Source: Tabrizicola sp. (lineage in GTDB: Bacteria > Pseudomonadota > Alphaproteobacteria > Rhodobacterales > Rhodobacteraceae). Taken from it: DNA of 64,000 bases. Positions 8,175 through 15,751 of the stretch are shown here, one piece after another (the first letter of the stretch is position 1; each line of letters opens with the position of its first letter). The notes beneath the pieces are model-generated. The model was given only the letters and a program-made list of their open reading frames with translations. It did not search any database and was not told where the DNA came from. The translations under genes and the position numbers were made by a program. The stretch lies in the NCBI RefSeq assembly GCF_030694085.1, contig NZ_JAUXZE010000048.1:1-64000 (forward strand). Reading direction: 5' to 3'.

Positions 8175-8609
8175 ATGGAAACAGCTTTTACCCCCTGGGC
8201 CTCACTGGGGGGAGGCGCACTGATCGGCCTCGCGGCCGTTCTTCTGATGGCCCTGCACGGCCGCATCCTGGGGGCCACCGGCATCCTGGGCGGTCTCTTG
8301 CGATTCACCGATCCGGCCGACTGGTCGCTGCGTGCTGCGATCATCGCCGGGATGGCCACCGGACCGCTCGCCTGGCTTCTGGTCACGGGTGAGCTGCCGG
8401 TGATCGATCTTCCGGTGCCGAACTGGGGCGTCGTCCTTGGCGGTCTGATCGTCGGGGTGGGCGTCAGCTACGGCGGCGGCTGCACCTCGGGCCACGGGGT
8501 CTGCGGCATCGCGCGGTTCTCGCGCCGGTCGCTGGTGGCGACAGCCTCGTTCATGGCCACTGCCATCGCTACGGTCTTTGTCATCCGACATCTGCTGGGG
8601 GGCTGGTGA
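8175..8609 (+). CDS. YeeE/YedE-family sulfur transport protein, PmpA type
   Basis: The 144-residue protein starts with METAFTP at ATG 8175 and has four or so membrane helices. The signature GGGCTSGHGVCGIARFS, with a conserved Cys pair, is that of the YeeE/YedE family, which moves thiosulfate or other sulfur species by way of membrane cysteines. Short proteins of this size usually work as a PmpA/PmpB pair that together equal one full YeeE. The stop overlaps the start of the next gene (TGATG), which supports coupled production of the pair. Confidence 0.88.
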   Translation: METAFTPWASLGGGALIGLAAVLLMALHGRILGATGILGGLLRFTDPADWSLRAAIIAGMATGPLAWLLVTGELPVIDLPVPNWGVVLGGLIVGVGVSYGGGCTSGHGVCGIARFSRRSLVATASFMATAIATVFVIRHLLGGW

Positions 8610-9040
8610 TGCGCCTTCTTGCTGCCTTCGCCATCGGCCTGATCTTCGGCCTCGGCATCACCATTTCCGACATGATCAACCCGGCCAAGGTGCTGAACTT
8701 CTTCGACATCGCCGGAACCTGGGACCCGAGTCTCGCCTTCGTCATGGCCGGGGCACTTGGCGTTGCGATCCCCGGCTACCGGCTGGTCTTCCGCCGCCCT
8801 GCCCCGGCGATGGAGCAGCACTTCCAGTTGCCCGACACCCGCTTGATCGACCGTCGCCTGGTCCTGGGCTCGGCCACCTTCGGCGTGGGCTGGGGCATCG
8901 CCGGCTTCTGCCCCGGCGGCGCGCTTCCCGCGCTTGGCACCGGCGATCCGACGGTCCTTCTTTTCCTTGCCGCCCTGATCGGCGGCCTTCTTCTGGCGCG
9001 CGTGCTGCAAAGCCGGTTTCCCGCCCGCAAGCCAGCCTGA
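8609..9040 (+). CDS. YeeE/YedE-family sulfur transport protein, PmpB type
   Basis: The 143-residue product is the second half-size YeeE protein. It has several membrane helices and the signature GIAGFCPGGALPALGTGDP, with one conserved Cys. The ATG at 8609 overlaps the previous stop, so the gene is coupled to the PmpA-type gene. In this arrangement the pair is thought to import a sulfur compound for the cytoplasmic persulfide dioxygenase encoded next. The N-terminus (MRLLAAFAIGLIFGLGITISD) and the DMINPAKVLNFFD segment are typical of the PmpB side. Confidence 0.88.
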   Translation: MRLLAAFAIGLIFGLGITISDMINPAKVLNFFDIAGTWDPSLAFVMAGALGVAIPGYRLVFRRPAPAMEQHFQLPDTRLIDRRLVLGSATFGVGWGIAGFCPGGALPALGTGDPTVLLFLAALIGGLLLARVLQSRFPARKPA

Positions 9041-9055
9041 CCAAAGGAGATGTCC

Positions 9056-9940
9056 ATGACCATCAAGGTTGACCTGTCCGTGAAGCCCGAAGTGAAGGGC
9101 TTCTTCGATCCCGCGACCAACACCATCAGCTATGTGGTGAAGGACCCGGCCTCGAATTCCTGCGCCATTGTCGATTCCGTGATGGACATCGACTATGCCG
9201 CCGGGCGCATCACCTACGACCACGCCGACGAGCTGATCGCCTATGTCCGGGACAAGGGCCTGACGCTCGAATGGCTGATCGAGACGCATGTCCACGCCGA
9301 CCACCTCTCGGCCGCGCCCTACATCCAGCGCCAGCTGGGCGGCAAGATCGGCATCGGGCGCAACATCACCGTGGTTCAGGACACCTTCGGCAAGGTCTTC
9401 AACGAAGGGACCGAGTTCCAGCGCGACGGCTCGCAGTTCGACCGGCTTTTCGACGATGGCGATACCTACCAGATCGGCGGGATGACCTGCTTCACGATGC
9501 ATACCCCCGGACACACCCCCGCCTGCATGACGCATGTGATGGGTGACGCGGCCTTCGTCGGTGACACCCTCTTCATGCCGGACGGCGGCTCGGCCCGGGC
9601 GGACTTTCCCGGCGGCGATGCCGGTCAGCTTTATGACAGCATCCAGAAAGTCCTGTCCCTACCCGAACAGATGCGGCTCTTCATGTGTCACGACTACGGC
9701 CCGAATGGCCGTGACATTCGCTGGGAAACGACCGTTGGCGAAGAAAAGGCCCATAACATCCACGTCGGCGGCGGCAGAACGCGCGAGGAGTTCGTCGCAA
9801 TGCGCGTCGCGCGGGACAAGACGCTGGCAATGCCAAAGCTGATCATCCCGTCGCTGCAAGTCAACATGCGCGGCGGCGACCTGCCCCCGCCGGACGAGGA
9901 CGGCAAGCGCTATCTGAAGGTGCCGATCAACGGGATCTGA
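9056..9940 (+). CDS. Metallo-beta-lactamase-fold persulfide dioxygenase-like hydrolase
   Basis: The start is ATG 9056, six bases after AAAGGAG at 9043-9049; the earlier ATG at 9050 is too close. The 294-residue protein has the metal-binding motif THVHADH (His78, His80, Asp82, His83), then HTPGHT and FVGDTLF. These match the ETHE1/Blh branch of the metallo-beta-lactamase fold. Blh-type enzymes oxidise glutathione persulfide to sulfite. It is the last gene of the Crp-DUF2892-PmpA-PmpB set, consistent with sulfide or sulfane-sulfur detoxification. A strong hairpin at 9950-9980 ends the operon. Confidence 0.88.
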   Translation: MTIKVDLSVKPEVKGFFDPATNTISYVVKDPASNSCAIVDSVMDIDYAAGRITYDHADELIAYVRDKGLTLEWLIETHVHADHLSAAPYIQRQLGGKIGIGRNITVVQDTFGKVFNEGTEFQRDGSQFDRLFDDGDTYQIGGMTCFTMHTPGHTPACMTHVMGDAAFVGDTLFMPDGGSARADFPGGDAGQLYDSIQKVLSLPEQMRLFMCHDYGPNGRDIRWETTVGEEKAHNIHVGGGRTREEFVAMRVARDKTLAMPKLIIPSLQVNMRGGDLPPPDEDGKRYLKVPINGI

Positions 9941-9949
9941 AATGAAGAA

Positions 9950-9980
9950 GGCCCCGGTCGCCGTGATGGAGACCGGGGCC
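9950..9980. terminator. Bidirectional hairpin terminator between persulfide dioxygenase and first miniprotein
   Basis: GGCCCCGGTC (9950-9959) and GACCGGGGCC (9971-9980) form a perfect 10-bp stem with an 11-base loop. It lies between convergent genes and can serve both. On the minus strand it is followed by TTCTTCATT. Confidence 0.8.
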
Positions 9981-10007
9981 CGTTCTGACGTCAGTCAGAA
10001 AGGATTA

Positions 10008-10202
10008 TTATTCGTCGTCGCCACAAGCGATGGCGCAAATCAGCACCAGACCGACAACAACCGGAACGATCCAGCCCGAACGCGGGCTGTCAGCGACGAC
10101 TTGCGGCTGGGGTTCTTCGACGATGACGATGGGGCCGCCAGCCGAAACGGCCGAGCTGAAGGCAAGGGTAAGGGCGAGGATGCTCGATGCGATCTTGGTC
10201 AT
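10008..10202 (-). CDS. Exported miniprotein, paralogue 1 of 3
   Basis: The product is 64 residues from ATG 10202, with AAGGAAA upstream. It has a signal peptide (MTKIASSILALTLAFSSAVS), then the family motif AGGPIVIVEEP, a short acidic and Pro-rich linker, a single hydrophobic segment (GWIVPVVVGLVLICAIACG) and an acidic tail DDE. The next gene is a clear paralogue with the segment SPRSGWIVPVVVGLVLICAI identical in both. Function is unknown. The two hydrophobic segments suggest an inner-membrane protein with a periplasmic acidic loop. Confidence 0.8.
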   Translation of the reverse strand: MTKIASSILALTLAFSSAVSAGGPIVIVEEPQPQVVADSPRSGWIVPVVVGLVLICAIACGDDE

Positions 10203-10369
10203 TCTGTGTTTTCCTTGATGTCGTGACCGGTCGTTACCGGCCCTCGTTTCGCATAACACAGGTCAGCTTGGAATATGAGTGGTCGAAACCCGAATGTCGC
10301 ATCCTCAGACGCAACCTGTGCCAAAGATGCATCATCCCGGCTGTTCAAGACTTGGTGCGCCCAAATGAA

Positions 10370-10396
10370 AACGGCAGCGCCTGAGGCGCTGCCGTT
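10370..10396 (-). terminator. Hairpin terminator of miniprotein 2
   Basis: AACGGCAGCGCC (10370-10381) and GGCGCTGCCGTT (10385-10396) pair perfectly over 12 bp around a 3-base loop. On the minus strand the stem is followed by TTCATTT, so it ends the transcript of the 10427-10612 gene. Confidence 0.85.
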
Positions 10397-10426
10397 CAAC
10401 CAACACGTCCGGTGTTGATCGCAAAA

Positions 10427-10612
10427 TCAGTCGTCGTTGCCGCAGGCGATCGCGCAGATCAGGACCAGGCCGACCACGACCGGAACGATCCAGCCCGAAC
10501 GCGGCGAGGCAGCCTCGACAACGGGCTCTTCTTCCACGATGATCGGGCCACCGGCGAAGGCAGCGGACGAGATCATGGTAGCCGCCAACATCGGGGCAAG
10601 AAACTTCTTCAT
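10427..10612 (-). CDS. Exported miniprotein, paralogue 2 of 3
   Basis: The product is 61 residues, from an ATG at 10612 preceded by AAAGGAAA. The layout equals its neighbours: a signal peptide (MKKFLAPMLAATMISSAAFA), GGPIIVEEEP, a short linker, a hydrophobic segment ending in CAIACG, and the tail NDD. Its C-terminal half is nearly identical to paralogue 1, which points to recent duplication or strong constraint. It has its own ribosome binding site and terminator, so it is probably transcribed on its own. Confidence 0.82.
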   Translation of the reverse strand: MKKFLAPMLAATMISSAAFAGGPIIVEEEPVVEAASPRSGWIVPVVVGLVLICAIACGNDD

Positions 10613-10884
10613 GGCATTTCCTTTCTAATTTCCGGGCAGCCCGGGGGAACACAGCTTCGGACGCTAAGGCAAGTGCCGCTCTGGGCACAACGGATTCGTG
10701 AAAAACTGTGACGAATGAGTCCGGCGTTTTGGCTTTAATGCAACAGAATGGCCGTGGTTTCGGTGCGTTGCAGACGGTGTTCCCAGTCAGGCCCGCTGAC
10801 TGCGATGTCCAGAAATGGCAGGGGACGGCAGGTGCCGCCCCCTCTACCGTTCAGTTACCCTTACGACTCACCCGGAAGCTGGAG

Positions 10885-11124
10885 TCAGAACTCCTTGGGA
10901 TCACCCTCGGTCGGCGGCACCGGATCGTCGTCACCACCGCCGCACACGATCAGGCAAACAAGAACCAAAGCACCGATCACCGGCAGAATGCCGATCCGGC
11001 TGCCGGGGTTTTCGGCGATCAGCTCGTCGTTGCCTTCTTCGATGATGACCGGACCACCGGCATAGGCCGCCGATGCGGACAGCGCTGTCACTGCGACCAG
11101 CGCCGCCTTGAAGGTATTCAACAT
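10885..11124 (-). CDS. Exported miniprotein, paralogue 3 of 3, with longer tail
   Basis: The start is ATG 11124, preceded by GAGGAGA. The 79-residue product has a signal peptide (MLNTFKAALVAVTALSASAAYA), the motif GGPVIIEEG, an acidic linker and a hydrophobic segment ending LVCLIVCGGG. A longer acidic tail (DDDPVPPTEGDPKEF) follows. It is the most diverged of the three but keeps signal peptide, GGP-EE motif, single hydrophobic segment and acidic end. A G/C-rich hairpin near 10822-10845 may be its terminator. Confidence 0.8.
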   Translation of the reverse strand: MLNTFKAALVAVTALSASAAYAGGPVIIEEGNDELIAENPGSRIGILPVIGALVLVCLIVCGGGDDDPVPPTEGDPKEF

Positions 11125-11275
11125 GTCGTTCTCCTCATCTCGCAGGAACGTGACGTGCATGTCACAAACTTGCCTGACTTCCTTAGTGCGACCCGAATCA
11201 TCAGGCAATCAACCCAACGTCGAAGAAACAGTTTCTCCACAGGAATCCGCCGATGATCTCCTACAGGTTGTATTT

Positions 11276-12262
11276 TCAGAACATACCCGGCACAACCTGA
11301 TCCGGTGGGCGGTGTCCGTCGGCAAAGGTCTTGATGTTGATGATGACCTTTTCGCCCATCTCGATGCGGCCCTCGATGGTGGCCGACCCCATATGCGGCA
11401 AGAGCACCACGTTCGGCAGTTCCACCAGCCGCGGGTTGATGTCGGTGCCGTGCTCGTAGACATCCAGCCCAGCCCCCGCCAGTTCCCCGGCCCGCAGCGC
11501 GCGGGTCAGCGCGTTCTGGTCGATCACCTCCCCGCGCGAGGTGTTCACCACCACGGCCGAGGGTTTCATCAGCTTCAGCCGCCGCGCGTTCAGAAGGTGA
11601 AACGTCGAAGGCGTATGCGGGCAGTTCACGCTGACGATATCCATCCGCGCCAGCATCTGATCCAGGCTTTCCCAGTAGGTCGCCTCAAGTTCGGCCTCGA
11701 TCTCGGGGCGGACGCGCTTGCGGTTGTGGTAATGCACCTGCAACCCGAAGGCCTTGGCCCGCCGCGCCACGGCCTGCCCGATCCGGCCCATCCCCAGGAT
11801 TCCCAGCCGCCGCCCGCCCAGACGCCCGCCCAGGTTGGCCATCGGCGACCAGCCGGTCCAGCCGCCCGCCTGCATCACCTGCAACCCCTGCGGAATCCGC
11901 CGAGTGACGGCCAGAATCAGCGCCAGCACCATGTCCGCCGTGTCCTCGGTCGTCACACCGGGCGTGTTCGACACCAGGATTCCCCGCTGCCGCGCCGTCG
12001 CCACGTCGATATGATCGACCCCCGCCCCGTAATTGGCGATCAGCTTCAACGTCTCGCCCGCCTGCGCCAGCAGGCCCGCATCGATCGTGTCGGTGATCGT
12101 CGGCACCAGCACATCGGCCCGTCGCATCACTTCGGCCAGCTCTTCACGCGTCATCGCCACATCGGGGTCGCGCAGCTCGACGTCAAAGAGCTCCTTCATC
12201 CGCGTCTCCACGACCTCGGGCAGCCGTCGCGTCACGACCACAGTCAGGCGGCTGGCAGGCAT
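11276..12262 (-). CDS. D-2-hydroxyacid dehydrogenase (glyoxylate/hydroxypyruvate reductase type)
   Basis: The start is ATG 12262, with GGGGAGAG just upstream, giving 328 residues. The protein has the two-domain 2-hydroxyacid dehydrogenase fold. The nucleotide motif is GMGRIG (residues 158-163), and the active-site residues are Arg243 (NTSRGEVID), the acidic pair partner near Glu270 (LDVYEHG) and His290 (LLPHMGSAT). It probably reduces glyoxylate or hydroxypyruvate, or oxidises D-glycerate, using NAD(P). It is divergent from the SH3-domain gene. A second, GhrA-like reductase occurs at 59071. Confidence 0.88.
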   Translation of the reverse strand: MPASRLTVVVTRRLPEVVETRMKELFDVELRDPDVAMTREELAEVMRRADVLVPTITDTIDAGLLAQAGETLKLIANYGAGVDHIDVATARQRGILVSNTPGVTTEDTADMVLALILAVTRRIPQGLQVMQAGGWTGWSPMANLGGRLGGRRLGILGMGRIGQAVARRAKAFGLQVHYHNRKRVRPEIEAELEATYWESLDQMLARMDIVSVNCPHTPSTFHLLNARRLKLMKPSAVVVNTSRGEVIDQNALTRALRAGELAGAGLDVYEHGTDINPRLVELPNVVLLPHMGSATIEGRIEMGEKVIINIKTFADGHRPPDQVVPGMF

Positions 12263-12391
12263 GGCACTCTCCCCGACACTTCCAAATCCGGCGTCCTTGG
12301 GGCAAGGTGCAGCCAAGCGGGGCAATGCACAAGACCCAGGTAGAGCGGTAATGGCACGGATGCACCGCACGGCATCCCGGAAGGCGGCAAG

Positions 12392-12970
12392 ATGAAACGG
12401 TTGGTCGGGGTTCTGGCACTTCTGGGCGCTCTTTCGGGCACGACCCTTGCCGCGCAAGAGACCGCCGCGCCAGAGACCGCCGCGCCAGAGACCGACGCGC
12501 CGACGGTCTCCGACAAGCCCCCGGAAAAGCAGTGCCAGCCCGACATCGGCTGCGTCACGAACCTTCCCCTGCCCCGATACGTCTCGCTGAAGGGGTCCGA
12601 GGGCAACGCACGGCGCGGCCCGGGCCTGACCCACCGGATCGACTGGGTCTTCACCCGTGCGGGCATGCCCCTGAAGATCACCGCTGAATTCGAGAACTGG
12701 CGCCGGGTCGAGGACTTTGAAGGCGCGGGGGGCTGGGTCCACTACTCGCTCCTTTCTGGCGTCCGCACCGCCCTGGTCACCCTTGACATGGCCGAGCTGC
12801 ACGACGCGCCAGGGGACGGCTCGACCGTGGTCGCCCAGGCCGAACTGGGCGTCATCGGACGTGTCCTCGAATGTAACCCGGCCTGGTGCCGGGTCTCTCT
12901 GGATGGAATGCGCGGCTGGATCCGCAAGGCAGCGATCTGGGGCGTGAAGGAAGACGAAGTTGTCGATTGA
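12392..12970 (+). CDS. Exported SH3-domain protein
   Basis: The 192-residue protein has a signal peptide (about residues 1-20), a short Ala/Pro/Glu/Thr linker made by a 15-bp tandem repeat (AAPET twice, then DAPT), and a bacterial SH3-like region (RYVSLKGSEGNARRGPGL and later VSLDGMRGWIRKAAIWGV). This type is common in Rhodobacterales and is often misnamed aspartyl-tRNA synthetase. Cys residues at CQPDIGC and LECNPAWC may form disulfides in the periplasm. It overlaps the start of the transporter gene by about 11 bp. The binding partner is unknown. Confidence 0.82.
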   Translation: MKRLVGVLALLGALSGTTLAAQETAAPETAAPETDAPTVSDKPPEKQCQPDIGCVTNLPLPRYVSLKGSEGNARRGPGLTHRIDWVFTRAGMPLKITAEFENWRRVEDFEGAGGWVHYSLLSGVRTALVTLDMAELHDAPGDGSTVVAQAELGVIGRVLECNPAWCRVSLDGMRGWIRKAAIWGVKEDEVVD

Positions 12971-13850
12971 TCGGAAGGGGGGGGCCAGACTCGCGATTTC
13001 GGCGGGGCTGGCATCGGTCCTGGTTGCCGGGGTTCTGGTTGCGCTGAAGCTTTGGGCCCTGGCCGAGACCGGGGCCCTGTCCATCGCCGCGTCGCTGGCC
13101 GATTCTGCGCTTGACCTGATGATGTCGCTTGGCGCCGCCGCCGCAATCGTCTACGCGGCCCGCCCGGCCGACGAGGACCATGCCTTCGGCCATACCTCGG
13201 CCGAAGATCTGACGGCGCTGGCGCAATCGGCCTTCATCCTGATCTCCTCTGGCGTGATCGGCTGGACCGCCGTCCGGCGTCTGACCGCCGACACCCCGCA
13301 CCAGCTTGCCTCTGAAGGGCGCGGCCTGTTCGTCATGGTCATCTCGATCATGCTGACCCTCTTGCTGGTCTGGTGGCAGGGCCGCGTCGCCCGCCGAACC
13401 GGCAGCAAGGTCGTCGCCGCCGACCGGCTGCACTATCTGGGCGACCTTCTGCCCAGTCTCGGGGCCATCGGCGCGCTCTGGGCTTCCAGGCGCTACGGCA
13501 TCGGGTCCATCGACGCGGTCGTCGCGCTGGCTGCCGCCGCCGTCATGGTGATCGGTGCGCTTCGCATCGGCAAGGACGCCTGGGACGCGCTGATGGACCG
13601 CGCTGCCGACCCCGCGATCATCGAGGGCATCGGCAAGATTGCCGCCGACTGGCCGGGCGTGCGCGGCTACCATGACCTCAAGACCCGCACGGCGGGTAGC
13701 CGCGTCTTCGTCAATCTTCACATCGAGCTTGATGGCGAACAGTCCTTGCGTCAGGCGCATGATATCGGCGCAAGCCTGCGCAGGGCGATCCTGGACGCCT
13801 ACCCCCACGCAGACGTCATCATCCACAAGGACGTCCACCGCGAGACGTAA
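12960..13850 (+). CDS. Cation diffusion facilitator (CDF) metal transporter
   Basis: The 296-residue protein starts at a TTG at 12960 inside the previous gene. It has about six membrane helices, then a cytoplasmic domain. Metal-site motifs are DSALD in helix 2, HAFGH after helix 2 and DRLHYLGD in helix 5. These match FieF/MMT1-type transporters that export Zn, Fe or similar divalent cations by proton antiport. The C-terminal region (about 205-296) is the usual dimerising domain, ending HADVIIHKDVHRET. The overlap with the SH3 gene suggests one transcript. Confidence 0.87.
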   Translation: MSIDRKGGARLAISAGLASVLVAGVLVALKLWALAETGALSIAASLADSALDLMMSLGAAAAIVYAARPADEDHAFGHTSAEDLTALAQSAFILISSGVIGWTAVRRLTADTPHQLASEGRGLFVMVISIMLTLLLVWWQGRVARRTGSKVVAADRLHYLGDLLPSLGAIGALWASRRYGIGSIDAVVALAAAAVMVIGALRIGKDAWDALMDRAADPAIIEGIGKIAADWPGVRGYHDLKTRTAGSRVFVNLHIELDGEQSLRQAHDIGASLRRAILDAYPHADVIIHKDVHRET

Positions 13851-13879
13851 GCGGTTGACTTCACCCACTCTCCGCACGA

Positions 13880-13895
13880 TTATACGCGCGTATAA
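13880..13895. promoter_or_regulatory. Perfect 16-bp palindrome, probable TetR-family operator
   Basis: TTATACGCGCGTATAA is a perfect palindrome 12 bases before the ATG of the TetR-family gene. Its right half resembles a -10 box, so a bound repressor would block transcription of the regulator-aruH-aruI operon. Autoregulation is inferred from position. Confidence 0.65.
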
Positions 13896-13907
13896 CAGTC
13901 GGACCTC

Positions 13908-14567
13908 ATGCAACCCGCCCGCCGCCTCTATCGCCGCGAAAGCGAAGAAAGCCGCCGCACGGCGCTGATTTCGGCCACGCAGGAACTGGTGGCCGAAGGC
14001 GGGCCCGAGGCTGCGACGGTGCGCGCCATCGCCGAACGGGCCGGGGTCACTCCGGGCCTCATCCGGCATTACTTCCAGTCCAAGGACGAACTGTCGCGCG
14101 CCGCCTATCGCGCGCTGATGGACGGGATGACGGCCAAGGGCGCGGATGCCATTGAAGGCGTCGGTGCCGGCCCCGAAGAGCGCCTTGCCGCCTTCATCGC
14201 CGCCTCGCTGCGCCCGCCGGTCCTGGACGCAGGGGCCGTCGTGCTTTGGGCCGGCTACATGCACAAGGTGCGCAGTGACCCCGACCTTATGGCCGTGCAC
14301 GAGGCCAGCTATCTTGCTTACCGCGACACCTTGCAGAAGCTGATCGAAACGCTCCCGCGCGCGGTGAAACCCGGCCAGACCCGGGTCGAGGCCATTGCCT
14401 GCAACGCATTGATCGACGGGCTCTGGGTCGAGGGCTCGCTTCTGCCCGGCACATTCGAGCCTGGCGAAGTCATCACCATCGGCCTCTCGGCGGTCAGCGC
14501 CATCCTCGGCATCAACCTGCTGGACCACACTGCCATGCTCCCCGATTTCGGAAAGACCACGCCATGA
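13908..14567 (+). CDS. TetR-family regulator of the arginine transamination operon
   Basis: The 219-residue protein has an N-terminal helix-turn-helix (about residues 20-65, with AIAERAGVTPGLIRHYFQSKDEL) and a BetI-like C-terminal ligand-binding domain. The next gene starts inside its stop (ATGA), so it shares an operon with aruH and aruI. A perfect palindrome sits just upstream. It probably represses this operon in response to a substrate or intermediate such as arginine or 2-ketoarginine. The ligand is an inference from context. Confidence 0.85.
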   Translation: MQPARRLYRRESEESRRTALISATQELVAEGGPEAATVRAIAERAGVTPGLIRHYFQSKDELSRAAYRALMDGMTAKGADAIEGVGAGPEERLAAFIAASLRPPVLDAGAVVLWAGYMHKVRSDPDLMAVHEASYLAYRDTLQKLIETLPRAVKPGQTRVEAIACNALIDGLWVEGSLLPGTFEPGEVITIGLSAVSAILGINLLDHTAMLPDFGKTTP

Positions 14568-15751
14568 GATACGCTTCCGTCACCGATCGCCTGTCCGGCC
14601 TTGGCGGTGCCAAATGGGCGCTGCACGCCCGCGCCCGTGCGATGAAGGCCGCAGGCGAGGACATCATCGAGTTCACCATAGGCGAGCCCGACGTTCCCAC
14701 CCCAACCCGCTTCATCGAAGCCGCAAGTGCGGCAATGCAGGCCGGACGCACCGGCTATTCCAATGGCCGGGGTGAACCTGGCCTCGTCGCCGCCCTTTCC
14801 GCCCGCTACACCGCCCGCCGCGGTCGCGAGATCAGCCGTGACCAGATCATGTGCCTGCCAGGCACGCAGACCGTCCTCTACGGCATCCTGCGGACGCTTG
14901 TGGAAGCCGGGGACGAGGTGCTGCTTGGCGACCCGATGTATGCGACCTACGAGGGCCTGATCGCCCAGACCGGCGCAAAGGTGGTTCCCGTCCCTCTGAA
15001 ACCCGAAACCGGCTTTCGGATGCAGGCCGCCGACGTCGCCTCCCGGATCACGCCGCGCAGCCGTGTGGTGTTCCTGAACTCTCCGCACAACCCAACCGGC
15101 GCGGTCCTCCGCCCCGAAGACATCCGCGCCTTGGGCGATCTGGCAAAGGCGCACGACCTTTGGATCCTCTGCGACGAGGTCTATGAGGATCTGGTTTTCC
15201 CCGGCGTGACCTTCACCTCGCCTTTGAACTACGCCGACCTTGCCGACCGCACCATCGTCGCCTCGTCGATCTCGAAGTCGCATGCTGCCCCCGGCTTCCG
15301 CTCTGGCTGGTGCGTCGGCCCGGCCGAGTTCTGTTCCCGGATGCTGCCACTTTCAGAAACCATGCTATTTGGCAGCCAGCCCTTCCTTGCCGATGCCACC
15401 GAACTTGCAGTTTCCGAACCTTCGCCCGTCGCCGCCGGTATGGCCGAACGCTTCTCGCGCCGCGCCGGGATTATCGCCGATACGCTGTCGGGCGTGAACG
15501 GGCTTTACGTCCACCGACCCGAGGCGGGCATGTTTGCCCTGATCGACGTCCGCGCCACCGGCCTTTCGGGCGAGGATTTCGCGGCCTCGCTCCTTGACCG
15601 TCAGAAGGTCGCGGTCATGCCCGGCGAAAGCTTCGGCGCCGGGCTTTCGGGCTGGTTGCGCCTGTCACTCACGCAACCCGACGATCGCACGACCGAGGCC
15701 GCCAATCGCATCGCCGCCCACGCGGCCAGCATCCTGGGGAACGCAGCATGA
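14564..15751 (+). CDS. aruH: Class I/II aminotransferase, probable arginine:pyruvate transaminase
   Basis: The 395-residue protein is a fold-type I PLP aminotransferase. The PLP lysine is Lys238 in SSISKSHAAPGFRSG, the cofactor-ring Asp is Asp204 (CDEVYED), and NSPHNPTG is present. The start and overall layout (MRY...TDRLSG) resemble Pseudomonas AruH. The next gene is AruI-like, which supports arginine:pyruvate transamination to 2-ketoarginine and alanine. Both ends overlap neighbours by 4 bp. Without the neighbour it could be called only an aspartate-type aminotransferase. Confidence 0.78.
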   Translation: MRYASVTDRLSGLGGAKWALHARARAMKAAGEDIIEFTIGEPDVPTPTRFIEAASAAMQAGRTGYSNGRGEPGLVAALSARYTARRGREISRDQIMCLPGTQTVLYGILRTLVEAGDEVLLGDPMYATYEGLIAQTGAKVVPVPLKPETGFRMQAADVASRITPRSRVVFLNSPHNPTGAVLRPEDIRALGDLAKAHDLWILCDEVYEDLVFPGVTFTSPLNYADLADRTIVASSISKSHAAPGFRSGWCVGPAEFCSRMLPLSETMLFGSQPFLADATELAVSEPSPVAAGMAERFSRRAGIIADTLSGVNGLYVHRPEAGMFALIDVRATGLSGEDFAASLLDRQKVAVMPGESFGAGLSGWLRLSLTQPDDRTTEAANRIAAHAASILGNAA

